From the NCBI RefSeq assembly GCF_016900375.1, contig NZ_JACJKB010000005.1:1-64000 (forward strand): a stretch of DNA of 64,000 bases. The letters run 5' to 3'. The translations under genes were made by a program, and so were the position numbers. The stretch's first letter is position 1, and each line of letters starts with the position of its first letter. The notes under the pieces are model-generated. The model saw nothing but the letters and a program-made list of their open reading frames with translations, did no database searches and was not told the origin of the DNA. This stretch comes from Collinsella tanakaei. Lineage in GTDB: Bacteria > Actinomycetota > Coriobacteriia > Coriobacteriales > Coriobacteriaceae. Positions 34,595 to 42,621 of this stretch are shown here, piece by piece.

Positions 34595-35611
34595 CTACGC
34601 CAGCGAGCGGACGCTCTCGCGCTCGACGAAGGTCGTGCTCATGTGCGTGACGCAGGTGTAGGGCATGGGGTGCTCCACCTGCTCGATGAGCTTGCGCACG
34701 GCGATGCGGCCCAGGTCGGTACGCGGCACGTGCACGGTGGTGAGCGCCGGGTGCACGATGCTCGCGAACTCGACGTCGTCGAAGCCCACCATGGAGACGT
34801 CGCCCGGGATATCGAAGCCCGCCTCGGCCAGCGCCTTCATGGCGCCGACGGCCAAGGCGTCGTTTTCGGCGAAGAACGCCGTGGGCATCTCCGGATCGGC
34901 TTTCAGCCATGCGAGCATATCGCGGTAGGCGCTCTCCATCTTGTCGGTGCCGAGCGACACGTGGAACTTCGGCTGCGGGCGCACGCCGACCTCGGCCAGG
35001 GCGCGCTCGTAGCCGCGCTCGCGCAGCGGGAAGTTGCGGATGCGCAGCTTGCCGGCCAGGTAGCCGATGTCACGGTGGCCCTGGCGCACCAGATGGCGCA
35101 CGGCGCGGTAGGCGGAGCCCTCGTTGGAGAAAAGGATCGACTCGAAGAAGTGGTTGTCGCTCTGGCCGTCGACGAGCACGAGCGGCACGGGGCACTTGGC
35201 GAACAGGTCGTAGTCGCGTTGGGTCATCTCGGTGCCCAGCAGGATTATGCCGGCCGACGGGTCGCTCATGATGGCGGCGAGCTCACGCTGGCAGGTCTCG
35301 CTGTCGGACAGCTCGACGGTTATATAGGATACGGTGAGCCCGTTGGCGCGGGCCTCCTCCTCGACGCCGTTGACCACGGCCAGGCGGAACGAGCCCTCGT
35401 CCAGCATGCGGCCGGAGTTGCGGCCCATGACGAACTGGACCTGTCGGAGCTTGTTGGACCGCCTGTAGCCCATGTCCGCGGCAACGCGGCGGATCTCGTT
35501 GGCGGTCTCGTCACTTACGCCCCGCTTGTTGTTGAGGGCGTTGGATACGGTTGCGGGGGAGTAGCCGGTGCGCCTGCTGATCTCGCGAACGCTCACCTTG
35601 GAGTTCGGCAT
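34595..35611 (-). CDS. LacI family repressor, probable regulator of the arabinose operon
   Basis: The 338-residue protein starts at the ATG at 35611, after GGAGGGG. It has a LacI-type HTH (SVREISRRTGYSPATVSNALN) and a ligand-binding domain from about residue 65. It is divergent from the sugar ABC operon with araA and araD, so L-arabinose or a derivative is the likely inducer. TAAAC-N6-TAAAC motifs lie just upstream of its start and upstream of the operon, as expected for an autoregulated repressor. This regulatory link is inference from position and motif sharing. Confidence 0.86.
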   Translation of the reverse strand: MPNSKVSVREISRRTGYSPATVSNALNNKRGVSDETANEIRRVAADMGYRRSNKLRQVQFVMGRNSGRMLDEGSFRLAVVNGVEEEARANGLTVSYITVELSDSETCQRELAAIMSDPSAGIILLGTEMTQRDYDLFAKCPVPLVLVDGQSDNHFFESILFSNEGSAYRAVRHLVRQGHRDIGYLAGKLRIRNFPLRERGYERALAEVGVRPQPKFHVSLGTDKMESAYRDMLAWLKADPEMPTAFFAENDALAVGAMKALAEAGFDIPGDVSMVGFDDVEFASIVHPALTTVHVPRTDLGRIAVRKLIEQVEHPMPYTCVTHMSTTFVERESVRSLA

Positions 35612-35627
35612 GGTCCCCTCCAATCAC

Positions 35628-35643
35628 TAAACATTTACTAAAC
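35628..35643. promoter_or_regulatory. Candidate repressor site TAAAC-N6-TAAAC
   Basis: The sequence is TAAACATTTACTAAAC, 16 bases before the repressor start codon. The central TTTACTAAA is nearly palindromic, so the site can be read as a direct repeat with an 11-base period or as a short palindrome. A copy differing at one base lies in opposite orientation at 35909-35924. Confidence 0.55.
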
Positions 35644-35710
35644 AATTGAAGTGTAGCGTGGATTTTCTTTGTTCGGCGGAAAATCAGCTGAACAATCCAT
35701 GAACGGTAGC

Positions 35711-35726
35711 TAAACGCAATGTAAAC
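35711..35726. promoter_or_regulatory. Weaker TAAAC-N6-TAAAC site
   Basis: TAAACGCAATGTAAAC keeps both TAAAC blocks at the same spacing, with a different spacer from the other copies. It lies between the repressor and the operon, in the 424-base divergent control region 35612-36035, where I see no gene. Confidence 0.4.
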
Positions 35727-35885
35727 GAAAAACGTGCTGGTAGATGCTATGGGCATATCTAGCTGGGACTTTTACGGATAAATAATGCAACTGAAATGGT
35801 GGTAAAAAATAACCGACCGTTCGCCAGCGAATTGCTGCCGTTCATGGTTTGGAACACCACAGGACACCCATATCGTCATATAAAT

Positions 35886-35924
35886 GTTTTGTCGATGTTT
35901 GGCGAAGTGTTTAGTGAATGTTTA
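35886..35924. promoter_or_regulatory. Two adjacent operator-like sites upstream of the sugar operon
   Basis: GTTTTGTCGATGTTTG at 35886-35901 and GTTTAGTGAATGTTTA at 35909-35924 are, as reverse complements, two versions of the TAAAC-N6-TAAAC motif. They start 23 bases apart, about two helical turns. They lie 110-150 bases upstream of the binding-protein gene, where a repressor could block transcription. Confidence 0.5.
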
Positions 35925-36035
35925 CACGGCTGCCAGACAAAAGCGTGGATGTTCGCATCCACACCGCAAGGGCTTATCGGCCTTAAGGTTTTCGGGGAGC
36001 GGGAGAGCTCCCCGGGAGTATGGAAGGGGTATCCC

Positions 36036-37250
36036 ATGAAAGAGGTATCGAGGCGCAATTTCGTTAAGCTGAGCGCTGCGACCGCCGGTCTCGGTCTGAC
36101 CGCCGGTGCGCTCGCCGGCTGCAGCGACGGCGGTGCCGGCGGCGGCTCCGGTGCTGCTGGCGGTTCGGGCGAGAAGATCAAGATCGGCGTCTCCATCTGG
36201 AGCTCCACCGACGCCCTCGGCTCCCTGTCCAAGAACATTCTGGACAAGGCCGCTGGCATCCTCGGCATCGAGCTGTCCTACGTCGACCAGGGCCACGTCT
36301 CCGAGCAGGTTACCGCCTCCATCGAGACCCTCTGCGCCGCTAGCTGCCAGGGCATCGTCGTCTGCAACTCCGCTGACTCCGAGATGCAGGCCGCTATCTC
36401 CACCTGCGATCAGAACCAGGTCTACCTGGCCCAGTTCTACCGCATCATCAGCGAGGAGAACAGCCCCGAGGTCTACGCCACCGCTGAGAACTCCCAGTAC
36501 TACGTCGGCGCTGTCCACGAGGACGAGGTCGGCAACGGCGAGAAGCTCATCGAGCTCCTCACCATGGACAACCCCGATGCCTTCGAGGGCATCCAGAAGG
36601 GCGCCCGCAACATCTGCCTCGAGGCTTGGACCGTCGGCGACGCCACCTTCCAGCAGCGCTGGATCGGCTACCAGAACGGCGTTGACGCCTGGAACGAGGC
36701 TCACCCCGATGATCCCGTGACCATGACCGAGCCGGTTTACGCCAACACCTCCTCCTCCGAGGGTGCTAAGGTCACGCAGCAGTTCGTGAACAACAACCCC
36801 GACATGGACGCCCTGATCGTCGCCGGCGGCGGCGGCGACCCGCTGGTCGGCTCCATCGGCCAGCTCGCCAACATGGGCCTCACCGGCACCATCCGCGTCG
36901 CCTCCACCGACTTCCTCGAGGACCTCAAGGAGCAGCTCGAGACCGGCGGTATGTACTGCGAGTCCGGCGGTCACTTCTGCGACCCGCTGTACGCGCTGCT
37001 GCTTGTCTACAACGCGATCCGCGGCAAGGAGGACTACGTCCCCAAGCAGGGCGAGTTCGGCAAGGACATCCAGTTCCCGTACGTCTTCGTGTCCTCCGTG
37101 GCCGAGTACGAGAACTACGAGAAGTACTTCGTCGACGACGACCCGTACAACGACGACGAGATCAAGGAGCTCGCTGACATGAGCTACGACGACCTCAACG
37201 CCGCCGCCACTTCGCTGTCCATCGAGGACGTTATGGAGCGTCACGGCTAA
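36036..37250 (+). CDS. Sugar-binding lipoprotein of an ABC importer
   Basis: The protein has 404 residues from the ATG at 36036, which follows GGAAGGGG. The signal peptide has a twin-arginine-like SRRNFVKL motif, with a lipobox LAGC before a Gly/Ser linker. The mature part is a ribose/galactose-type periplasmic binding domain (KIKIGVSIWSSTDALG, then two lobes). With the adjacent permeases, ATPase and arabinose genes, L-arabinose is the likely ligand. Codon use is strongly biased towards C-ending codons, as in highly expressed genes. Confidence 0.9.
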   Translation: MKEVSRRNFVKLSAATAGLGLTAGALAGCSDGGAGGGSGAAGGSGEKIKIGVSIWSSTDALGSLSKNILDKAAGILGIELSYVDQGHVSEQVTASIETLCAASCQGIVVCNSADSEMQAAISTCDQNQVYLAQFYRIISEENSPEVYATAENSQYYVGAVHEDEVGNGEKLIELLTMDNPDAFEGIQKGARNICLEAWTVGDATFQQRWIGYQNGVDAWNEAHPDDPVTMTEPVYANTSSSEGAKVTQQFVNNNPDMDALIVAGGGGDPLVGSIGQLANMGLTGTIRVASTDFLEDLKEQLETGGMYCESGGHFCDPLYALLLVYNAIRGKEDYVPKQGEFGKDIQFPYVFVSSVAEYENYEKYFVDDDPYNDDEIKELADMSYDDLNAAATSLSIEDVMERHG

Positions 37251-37349
37251 TAGCACACCGTGCCATCTTCCTGAAGCGGGGGGCAAGTTCCCTTACCGGA
37301 GCTTGTCCTCCGTTTTCTAGCTAGCCATCACCATTGGAAGGAGAGGTGT

Positions 37350-38297
37350 ATGGACGCAATCAAAAAGCTTCAGCAAAGCCAGTGGTTCGGCGTGGGCTTC
37401 CTCGTTATCCTGACGGTCATTTGCTGGGCCATCTTCAAGGTGCTGCGCCCCGATACTTTCGGCTCGCCTGAGCAGATCCTGACGTATCTGCAGAGCGCGC
37501 TGATCTACGCCGTCGGCGGCTGCGGCATGTACTTCATCGTCACCCAGGGCCTGTGGGACTTCTCGATCGGCTCCGTGCTGGTCCTGTCCTGCCTGCTCTC
37601 CATCGGCTTCAGCCAGATGTTCGGCTTCGTTGGCCTCGTCGCTGCCCCGATCATCTGCGGTATCCTGCTCGGTTTCTTCAACGGTCTCGCCTACACGGTC
37701 CTGCGCATTCCGTCGCTGATCGTCACCACGGGCCTGTCGCTCATCTACGAGAGCTTCAGCGTCTTCGCCTCCAACTGGGCGGGCACCCGTCTGGACTCCG
37801 ACTTCAACATGTTCGGCTCCTATCCGTACAACCTGATCCTCGCGCTCATCGCGTTCTTCCTGTGCGGTTTCATCCTCAAGTACACCAAGGTCGGCACCTA
37901 CATCAACGCCATCGGCACCAACGAGCTGACCGCTAAGAACATGGGTGTGGACGTCGACAAGTACAAGTTCATCGCGTTCATCCTGTGCTCCGGCTTCGTG
38001 GGCATCATGGCCGTGCTCTACATCGGCTACGGCACCGCCCAGACGCCCATGACCAACATGCTGTCCCAGTCCCTGAACTTCACCCCGCTCATGGGCGCGT
38101 TCTTCGGCCTGGCCTTCAAGAAGTACGGTCACCCCGTCGTCGCCATCGTCATCGGCGAGCTCATCATCTCCATGATGTTCGCCGGCTTCGTTGCGCTCGG
38201 CATGCCCACGACCATCAACAACGTCGTCACCGGCGCTACGCTGCTGATCGTCGTCACCCTGACCGTCAAGCGCGTCAAGGGCGCTGTCGTCAAGTAA
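37350..38297 (+). CDS. Sugar ABC transporter permease (first)
   Basis: The 315-residue protein has 8-10 hydrophobic segments and matches the RbsC/AraH branched permease family: a GLWDFSIGSVLVLSC block and an NGLAYTVLRIPSLIVTTG segment. It forms the membrane channel together with the second permease two genes on. The start follows AAGGAGAGG, about 100 bases after the binding-protein gene. Confidence 0.9.
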   Translation: MDAIKKLQQSQWFGVGFLVILTVICWAIFKVLRPDTFGSPEQILTYLQSALIYAVGGCGMYFIVTQGLWDFSIGSVLVLSCLLSIGFSQMFGFVGLVAAPIICGILLGFFNGLAYTVLRIPSLIVTTGLSLIYESFSVFASNWAGTRLDSDFNMFGSYPYNLILALIAFFLCGFILKYTKVGTYINAIGTNELTAKNMGVDVDKYKFIAFILCSGFVGIMAVLYIGYGTAQTPMTNMLSQSLNFTPLMGAFFGLAFKKYGHPVVAIVIGELIISMMFAGFVALGMPTTINNVVTGATLLIVVTLTVKRVKGAVVK

Positions 38298-38312
38298 AGG
38301 AGGGATACGCAA

Positions 38313-39815
38313 ATGTCAGATAAACTGTTGCTTCACGCTGAGAAGATCGACAAGAAGTTCGGTCCCACGCACGCAGTCAAAGAGGTGTCCCTCGACTTCT
38401 ATGCCGGTGAGATCCACGCCCTGATCGGCGAGAACGGCTCCGGTAAGTCCACGTTCACCAACATGCTCACGGGCATCCTGCCCATCGGCAGCGGCACGTT
38501 CACCCTGGACGGCGAGCAGATCGCCCCGAAGAACCAGGTCGACGGCAACCACCATGGCGTCGCCGTCATCGTTCAGGAGCTCGGCACCCTGAACGGCCTG
38601 ACCGTGGCCGAGAACCTGTTCCTCGGCGACGAGGGCCGCTTCATGAAGCACGGCATCAAGAACACCGCCGCCATGAACAAGAAGGCCCAGGAGCTGCTCG
38701 ACGGCTTCGGCCTCGAGAAGGTCCGCGCCACCGCGCCCATCGAGAACTACAACTTCGAGGAGCGCAAGATCATCGAGATCCTGAAGTCCACGTGGTTCGA
38801 TCCGAAGATCCTCGTCGTCGACGAGACCACGACCGCCCTTTCGCAGGACGGCCGCGACAAGCTCTTCGAGGTCATGCGCGACGTGCGCGCCAAGGGCCAC
38901 TGCGTGATCTTCATCAGCCACGACATGGCTGAGGTCCTGAGCATGTCCGACCGCATCTCTATTTTGCGCGACGGTGACTTCATCACCACCATCAACGCCG
39001 CCGACGTGGACGAGGATCGTCTGAAGACCCTCATGGTCGGCCGTGAGATGGGCGATAACTACTATCGTACCGACTACCCGAACTACGCGACCGAGCCGCA
39101 GGGCGAGATCGCCATCATGATGCAGAACGTCTCGGTCCCCGGCTCGCTGAACGATGTTTCGCTCGAGCTCCACAAGGGCGAGATCCTCGGCATCGGCGGC
39201 CTGTCCGAGTGCGGTATGCACGAGGTCGGCAAGGCTTTGTTCGGCGCCTCCTACGATCGCAAGGGCACGGTGAAGCTGGGCGACGGCACCCCGATCGACG
39301 ACATCAACGCCGCCATCAACAACTCCATCGCCTACGCCTCCAAGGACCGCGATAACGAGAGCCTGCTCATCAACGACACCATCCAGGACAACATCACGCT
39401 GCCCTCGATGCGCGACATGGGCTTCATCCTGAAGCAGAAGGACCTCAAGGCCTTCGCCAAGAAGTACGCCGACATCATGTCGACCAAGATGGTCGGTGTC
39501 GACCAGTACGTCTCGGCGCTGTCCGGCGGTAACAAGCAGAAGGTCGTTCTGGCCCGCTGGCTGGGCAAGCAGTCCAACATCCTGCTGCTCGACTCCCCGA
39601 CCCGTGGTATTGACATCGGCGTCAAGGCCGACATCTACCAGCTGCTCGCGGAGATGCGCAACCAGGGCAAGGCGATCCTCATCATCTCCGAGGAGATCAT
39701 GGAGCTCATCGGTATGTGCGACCGCATTCTGGTCATGAAGGACGGCAAGATCAACGGGCAGCTGTTCCGCAGCCCCGAGCTTACCGAGCAAGACATCATC
39801 GCGAAGATGATTTAA
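38313..39815 (+). CDS. Sugar ABC transporter ATPase with two ATP-binding domains
   Basis: The 500-residue protein is of the RbsA/AraG/MglA type, with two fused nucleotide-binding domains. The first has Walker A GENGSGKST and Walker B ILVVDETTT. The second has a degenerate Walker A region (ILGIGGLSECGMHE) as is usual for this family, an intact signature YVSALSGGNKQKV, and Walker B ILLLDSPTRG. It powers arabinose uptake. It sits 15 bases after the first permease and 13 before the second. Confidence 0.93.
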   Translation: MSDKLLLHAEKIDKKFGPTHAVKEVSLDFYAGEIHALIGENGSGKSTFTNMLTGILPIGSGTFTLDGEQIAPKNQVDGNHHGVAVIVQELGTLNGLTVAENLFLGDEGRFMKHGIKNTAAMNKKAQELLDGFGLEKVRATAPIENYNFEERKIIEILKSTWFDPKILVVDETTTALSQDGRDKLFEVMRDVRAKGHCVIFISHDMAEVLSMSDRISILRDGDFITTINAADVDEDRLKTLMVGREMGDNYYRTDYPNYATEPQGEIAIMMQNVSVPGSLNDVSLELHKGEILGIGGLSECGMHEVGKALFGASYDRKGTVKLGDGTPIDDINAAINNSIAYASKDRDNESLLINDTIQDNITLPSMRDMGFILKQKDLKAFAKKYADIMSTKMVGVDQYVSALSGGNKQKVVLARWLGKQSNILLLDSPTRGIDIGVKADIYQLLAEMRNQGKAILIISEEIMELIGMCDRILVMKDGKINGQLFRSPELTEQDIIAKMI

Positions 39816-39828
39816 GGAGGCGAAACAG

Positions 39829-40800
39829 ATGGCTTCTAGTAATACGAAGGCTGCGGCCGAGGTCCAGGAGAAGAAATTCGACTGGCACCAGATCAAGAGC
39901 TACTTGCCCATTATCAGCTTCGTGGCGATCGTCGCGATCTTCGCCATCCTGACGGGCGGTGCGCTGATCACGCCGCGTAACATCACCCTGATCATCTCCG
40001 GTGGCTTCACCCTCATGATCGCCACCGTGGGCGTCTACATGATCATGTCCATGGGCTGCCTGGACTTCTCCCAGGGTTCCATGATGGGTCTGTCCTGCGC
40101 CGTGGTCTGCTTCCTGTCGCAGTACAACCCGATCCTCGCCATCGTCGGCGGCATGGCCACCGGCGCGGCCATCGGCCTGATCAACGCGATTTTCCACGTC
40201 AAGGGCCAGGTTCAGTCGTTCGTGGTCACGATGTGCATGATGTTCCTGCTTCGCGGCATCATCGCCTACATCACCACCTCGAGCCCGGTGTACGCCGCCA
40301 CCTACCTGACGGCGCTCGCCACCAACACCCCGCTGCTGATCGGTATCGTCGTCGTGGTGCTCGTCATCGCCTACCTGGTGCTGCACTTCACGGCGCTCGG
40401 CTCGAACCTCAAGGCTATCGGCGCCTCTGAGACCGGTGCCCGCTTCGCCGGCATCAACGTCCAGCGCACCAAGATCATCATCTATGTCGTCGCTGGCGCC
40501 ATCACCGGCTTTGCCGCGCTCATCAACGCCATCCGCATCGGTTCGGTTACATCGCAGGCCGGCAACATGCTCGAGACCCAGATCCTTATCGCCCTGGTTC
40601 TCGGCGGCATGCCCATCAACGGCGGCGCCCGCTCCCGCTTCTCCAGCGTGGTCACCGGCGTCCTGTCCTACCTCGTGCTCCAGCGCGGCCTGGTCATGCT
40701 TGGCTTCACCACCGAGATCCAGCAGCTGATCCTCGGTATCGTGTTCGTCATCATGGTCGCCGTCTTCTCCGAGCGCGCGGCTAACCAAGTCATCAAATAG
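39829..40800 (+). CDS. Sugar ABC transporter permease (second)
   Basis: The 323-residue protein is a further RbsC-type permease with GGFTLMIATVGVYMIMSMGCLDFSQGSMMG and GGMPINGGARSRF, the coupling region facing the ATPase. Two different permeases in one operon imply a heterodimeric channel. The start follows AAGGAGG. Confidence 0.9.
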   Translation: MASSNTKAAAEVQEKKFDWHQIKSYLPIISFVAIVAIFAILTGGALITPRNITLIISGGFTLMIATVGVYMIMSMGCLDFSQGSMMGLSCAVVCFLSQYNPILAIVGGMATGAAIGLINAIFHVKGQVQSFVVTMCMMFLLRGIIAYITTSSPVYAATYLTALATNTPLLIGIVVVVLVIAYLVLHFTALGSNLKAIGASETGARFAGINVQRTKIIIYVVAGAITGFAALINAIRIGSVTSQAGNMLETQILIALVLGGMPINGGARSRFSSVVTGVLSYLVLQRGLVMLGFTTEIQQLILGIVFVIMVAVFSERAANQVIK

Positions 40801-40807
40801 CGTCGTG

Positions 40808-40835
40808 GCGGGGGCCGGGCACGCCCGGCTCCCGC
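40808..40835 (+). terminator. GC-rich hairpin after the ABC genes
   Basis: GCGGGGGCCGGGC at 40808-40820 pairs with 40823-40835 with one mismatch. It lacks a T-tract, so it may stabilise or attenuate the transcript between the transporter and the enzyme genes instead of ending it. Confidence 0.5.
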
Positions 40836-40850
40836 TTCCCTCGCCGAGCA

Positions 40851-40971
40851 TGACAGTTAGGACGGGGTCCACTGTCATACTTTGGCGGCAGCGCCCCGCG
40901 GCATAGCCGCTGTTGCGCGCTGCCGCACACCAGGCGGGGAATTGTGACAGCTGGAACCGTCCTAACTGTCA
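40851..40971. repeat. REPIN-like pair: two 27-nt TGACAG hairpins, inverted
   Basis: Copies at 40851-40877 and 40945-40971 have the ends TGACAG and CTGTCA around a TTAGGACGG core, in opposite orientation. Together they bracket 67 bases in the gap between the second permease and araA, upstream of the araA ribosome-binding site. Confidence 0.75.
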
Positions 40972-41013
40972 CGATCTGTTCTATACATCTCTAGAGCAAG
41001 GAGAACCAACACT

Positions 41014-42510
41014 ATGCTCGAGATCAAGAAGTACAAGTTCTATTTCTGCCCCTGCACCCAGGACCTGTACGGTGACGAGGTTCTGCAGCACGTTGCCGAG
41101 CACTCCGCCGAGGTCGTCGCCGCGCTGAACGCCAGCCCGCTCATCCCCTTCGAGGTCGTGCTCAAGCCCAACCTGCTGACCGCCGACGTCATCCAGGCCA
41201 CCTTCAACGAGGCCAACATGGATCCCGAGTGCGCCGGTATCATCACCTGGGCCCACACCTTCTCGCCCTCCAAGAACTACATCGCCGGCCTGCGTGACCT
41301 CCGCAAGCCGCTGTGCCAGTTCGCGACGCAGTACAACGAGGAGATCCCGTACGACACCATCGACATGGACTTCATGAACGAGAATCAGGCAGCCCATGGC
41401 GAGCGTGAGTTCGGCCACATCTTCGCCCGTATGCGCTGGGACCACAAGGTCGTCTTCGGCTACTGGAAGGACGAGGCCGCCCTGGCCGAGCTCGGTCAGT
41501 GGCAGCGCGTCGCGGTCGGCATCAACGAGAGCCGCAACATCCGCGTGTGCCGCTTCGCCGACACCATGCGCAACGTTGCCGTGACCGACGGCGACAAGAT
41601 CGAGGCCCAGCAGGTCTTCGGCTGGACCGTCGACGCTTGGCCCATCAACGACCTGGTGCCCTACGTCGAGGCCGTCACGCCCGACGAGGTCCGTGCCCTC
41701 ACCGACGAGTACTACGACACTTACGAGCTCGTTCTCGACGGCCGTGACCCGGAGGAGTTCCGTCGTCACGTCGAGGTCCAGGCCCAGCAGGAGATCGGTA
41801 TCGAGCGCTTCCTGGTCGACCACAACTACAACGCCTTCTCCGATCACTTCGGCGATCTGGGCGGCCTGAAGCAGCTTCCGTCGCTCGCCATCCAGCGCCT
41901 CATGCAGAAGGGCTACGGCTTCGGCCCCGAGGGCGACTGGAAGACCCCGGCTATGGTCCGCCTCATGAAGGTCATGACCGCCGGCGACCCCAACGCCAAG
42001 GGTTCCGCCCTCATGGAGGACTACACCTACAACTTGGTTCCGGGCAAGGAGGGCATCCTCGAGTCCCACATGTCCGAGGTCGATCCGTCCGTGGCCGAGG
42101 GCCCCATCGCCATCCGCGCCACGCCGCTGTCCATGGGCGACCGCGAGGATCCGGCGCGCCTGATCTTCACCGCCAAGACCGGCCCGGCCATCGCCACCTC
42201 CCTTGTCGACCTGGGCAACCGCTTCCGCCTGATTATCCAGGACGTCGACTGCAAGAAGGTCGAGAAGCCCATGCCGATGCTCCCCACCGGCACCGTGTTC
42301 TGGACCCCGCGCCCCAACCTCAAGGTTGGCACCGAGGCCTGGATCTACGCGGGCGGCGCGCATCACACCGCGTTCTCCTATGACCTCACCGCCGATCAGA
42401 TGATCGACTGGGCCGACGCCATGGGCATCGAGAGCGTGGTCATCGACGCCAACACCAACATCCGTGACTTCAAGCGCGACCTGAAGCTCGGCGAGGTGTA
42501 TTACCGCTAA
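41014..42510 (+). CDS. araA: L-arabinose isomerase
   Basis: The 498-residue protein has the length and motifs of AraA: CPCTQDLYGDEVL at the start, FATQYNEEIPYDTIDMDFMN, NQAAHGEREFGHIFARMR, and the C-terminal YAGGAHHTAFSYDL with metal-binding histidines. It converts L-arabinose to L-ribulose. The start follows AAGGAGAACC. It lies between the arabinose importer and an FGGY kinase, which confirms the pathway. Confidence 0.95.
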   Translation: MLEIKKYKFYFCPCTQDLYGDEVLQHVAEHSAEVVAALNASPLIPFEVVLKPNLLTADVIQATFNEANMDPECAGIITWAHTFSPSKNYIAGLRDLRKPLCQFATQYNEEIPYDTIDMDFMNENQAAHGEREFGHIFARMRWDHKVVFGYWKDEAALAELGQWQRVAVGINESRNIRVCRFADTMRNVAVTDGDKIEAQQVFGWTVDAWPINDLVPYVEAVTPDEVRALTDEYYDTYELVLDGRDPEEFRRHVEVQAQQEIGIERFLVDHNYNAFSDHFGDLGGLKQLPSLAIQRLMQKGYGFGPEGDWKTPAMVRLMKVMTAGDPNAKGSALMEDYTYNLVPGKEGILESHMSEVDPSVAEGPIAIRATPLSMGDREDPARLIFTAKTGPAIATSLVDLGNRFRLIIQDVDCKKVEKPMPMLPTGTVFWTPRPNLKVGTEAWIYAGGAHHTAFSYDLTADQMIDWADAMGIESVVIDANTNIRDFKRDLKLGEVYYR

Positions 42511-42529
42511 TCGCAAGCTCGTACCGCCC

Positions 42530-42558
42530 GACAACTTGGGGCCAGGTACAAACTTGTC
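42530..42558. repeat. REP-like hairpin, 29-nt GACAAG family
   Basis: GACAACTT at the left faces AACTTGTC at the right around GGGGCCAGGTACA. This copy has a mismatch in the stem. It lies just after araA. Confidence 0.65.
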
Positions 42559-42568
42559 AGGTATCATC

Positions 42569-42606
42569 GGCCGCGTCCCGCCCCGTCGGGGCGCGGCCTT
42601 CTTCTT
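42569..42606 (+). terminator. Hairpin with T-rich tail between araA and the kinase
   Basis: GGCCGCG pairs with CGCGGCC, with an inner GCCCC/GGGGC stem, and is followed by TTCTTCTT. It could reduce read-through from araA into the kinase gene. Confidence 0.6.
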
Positions 42607-42621
42607 AAAAAGGAGAGGCTC

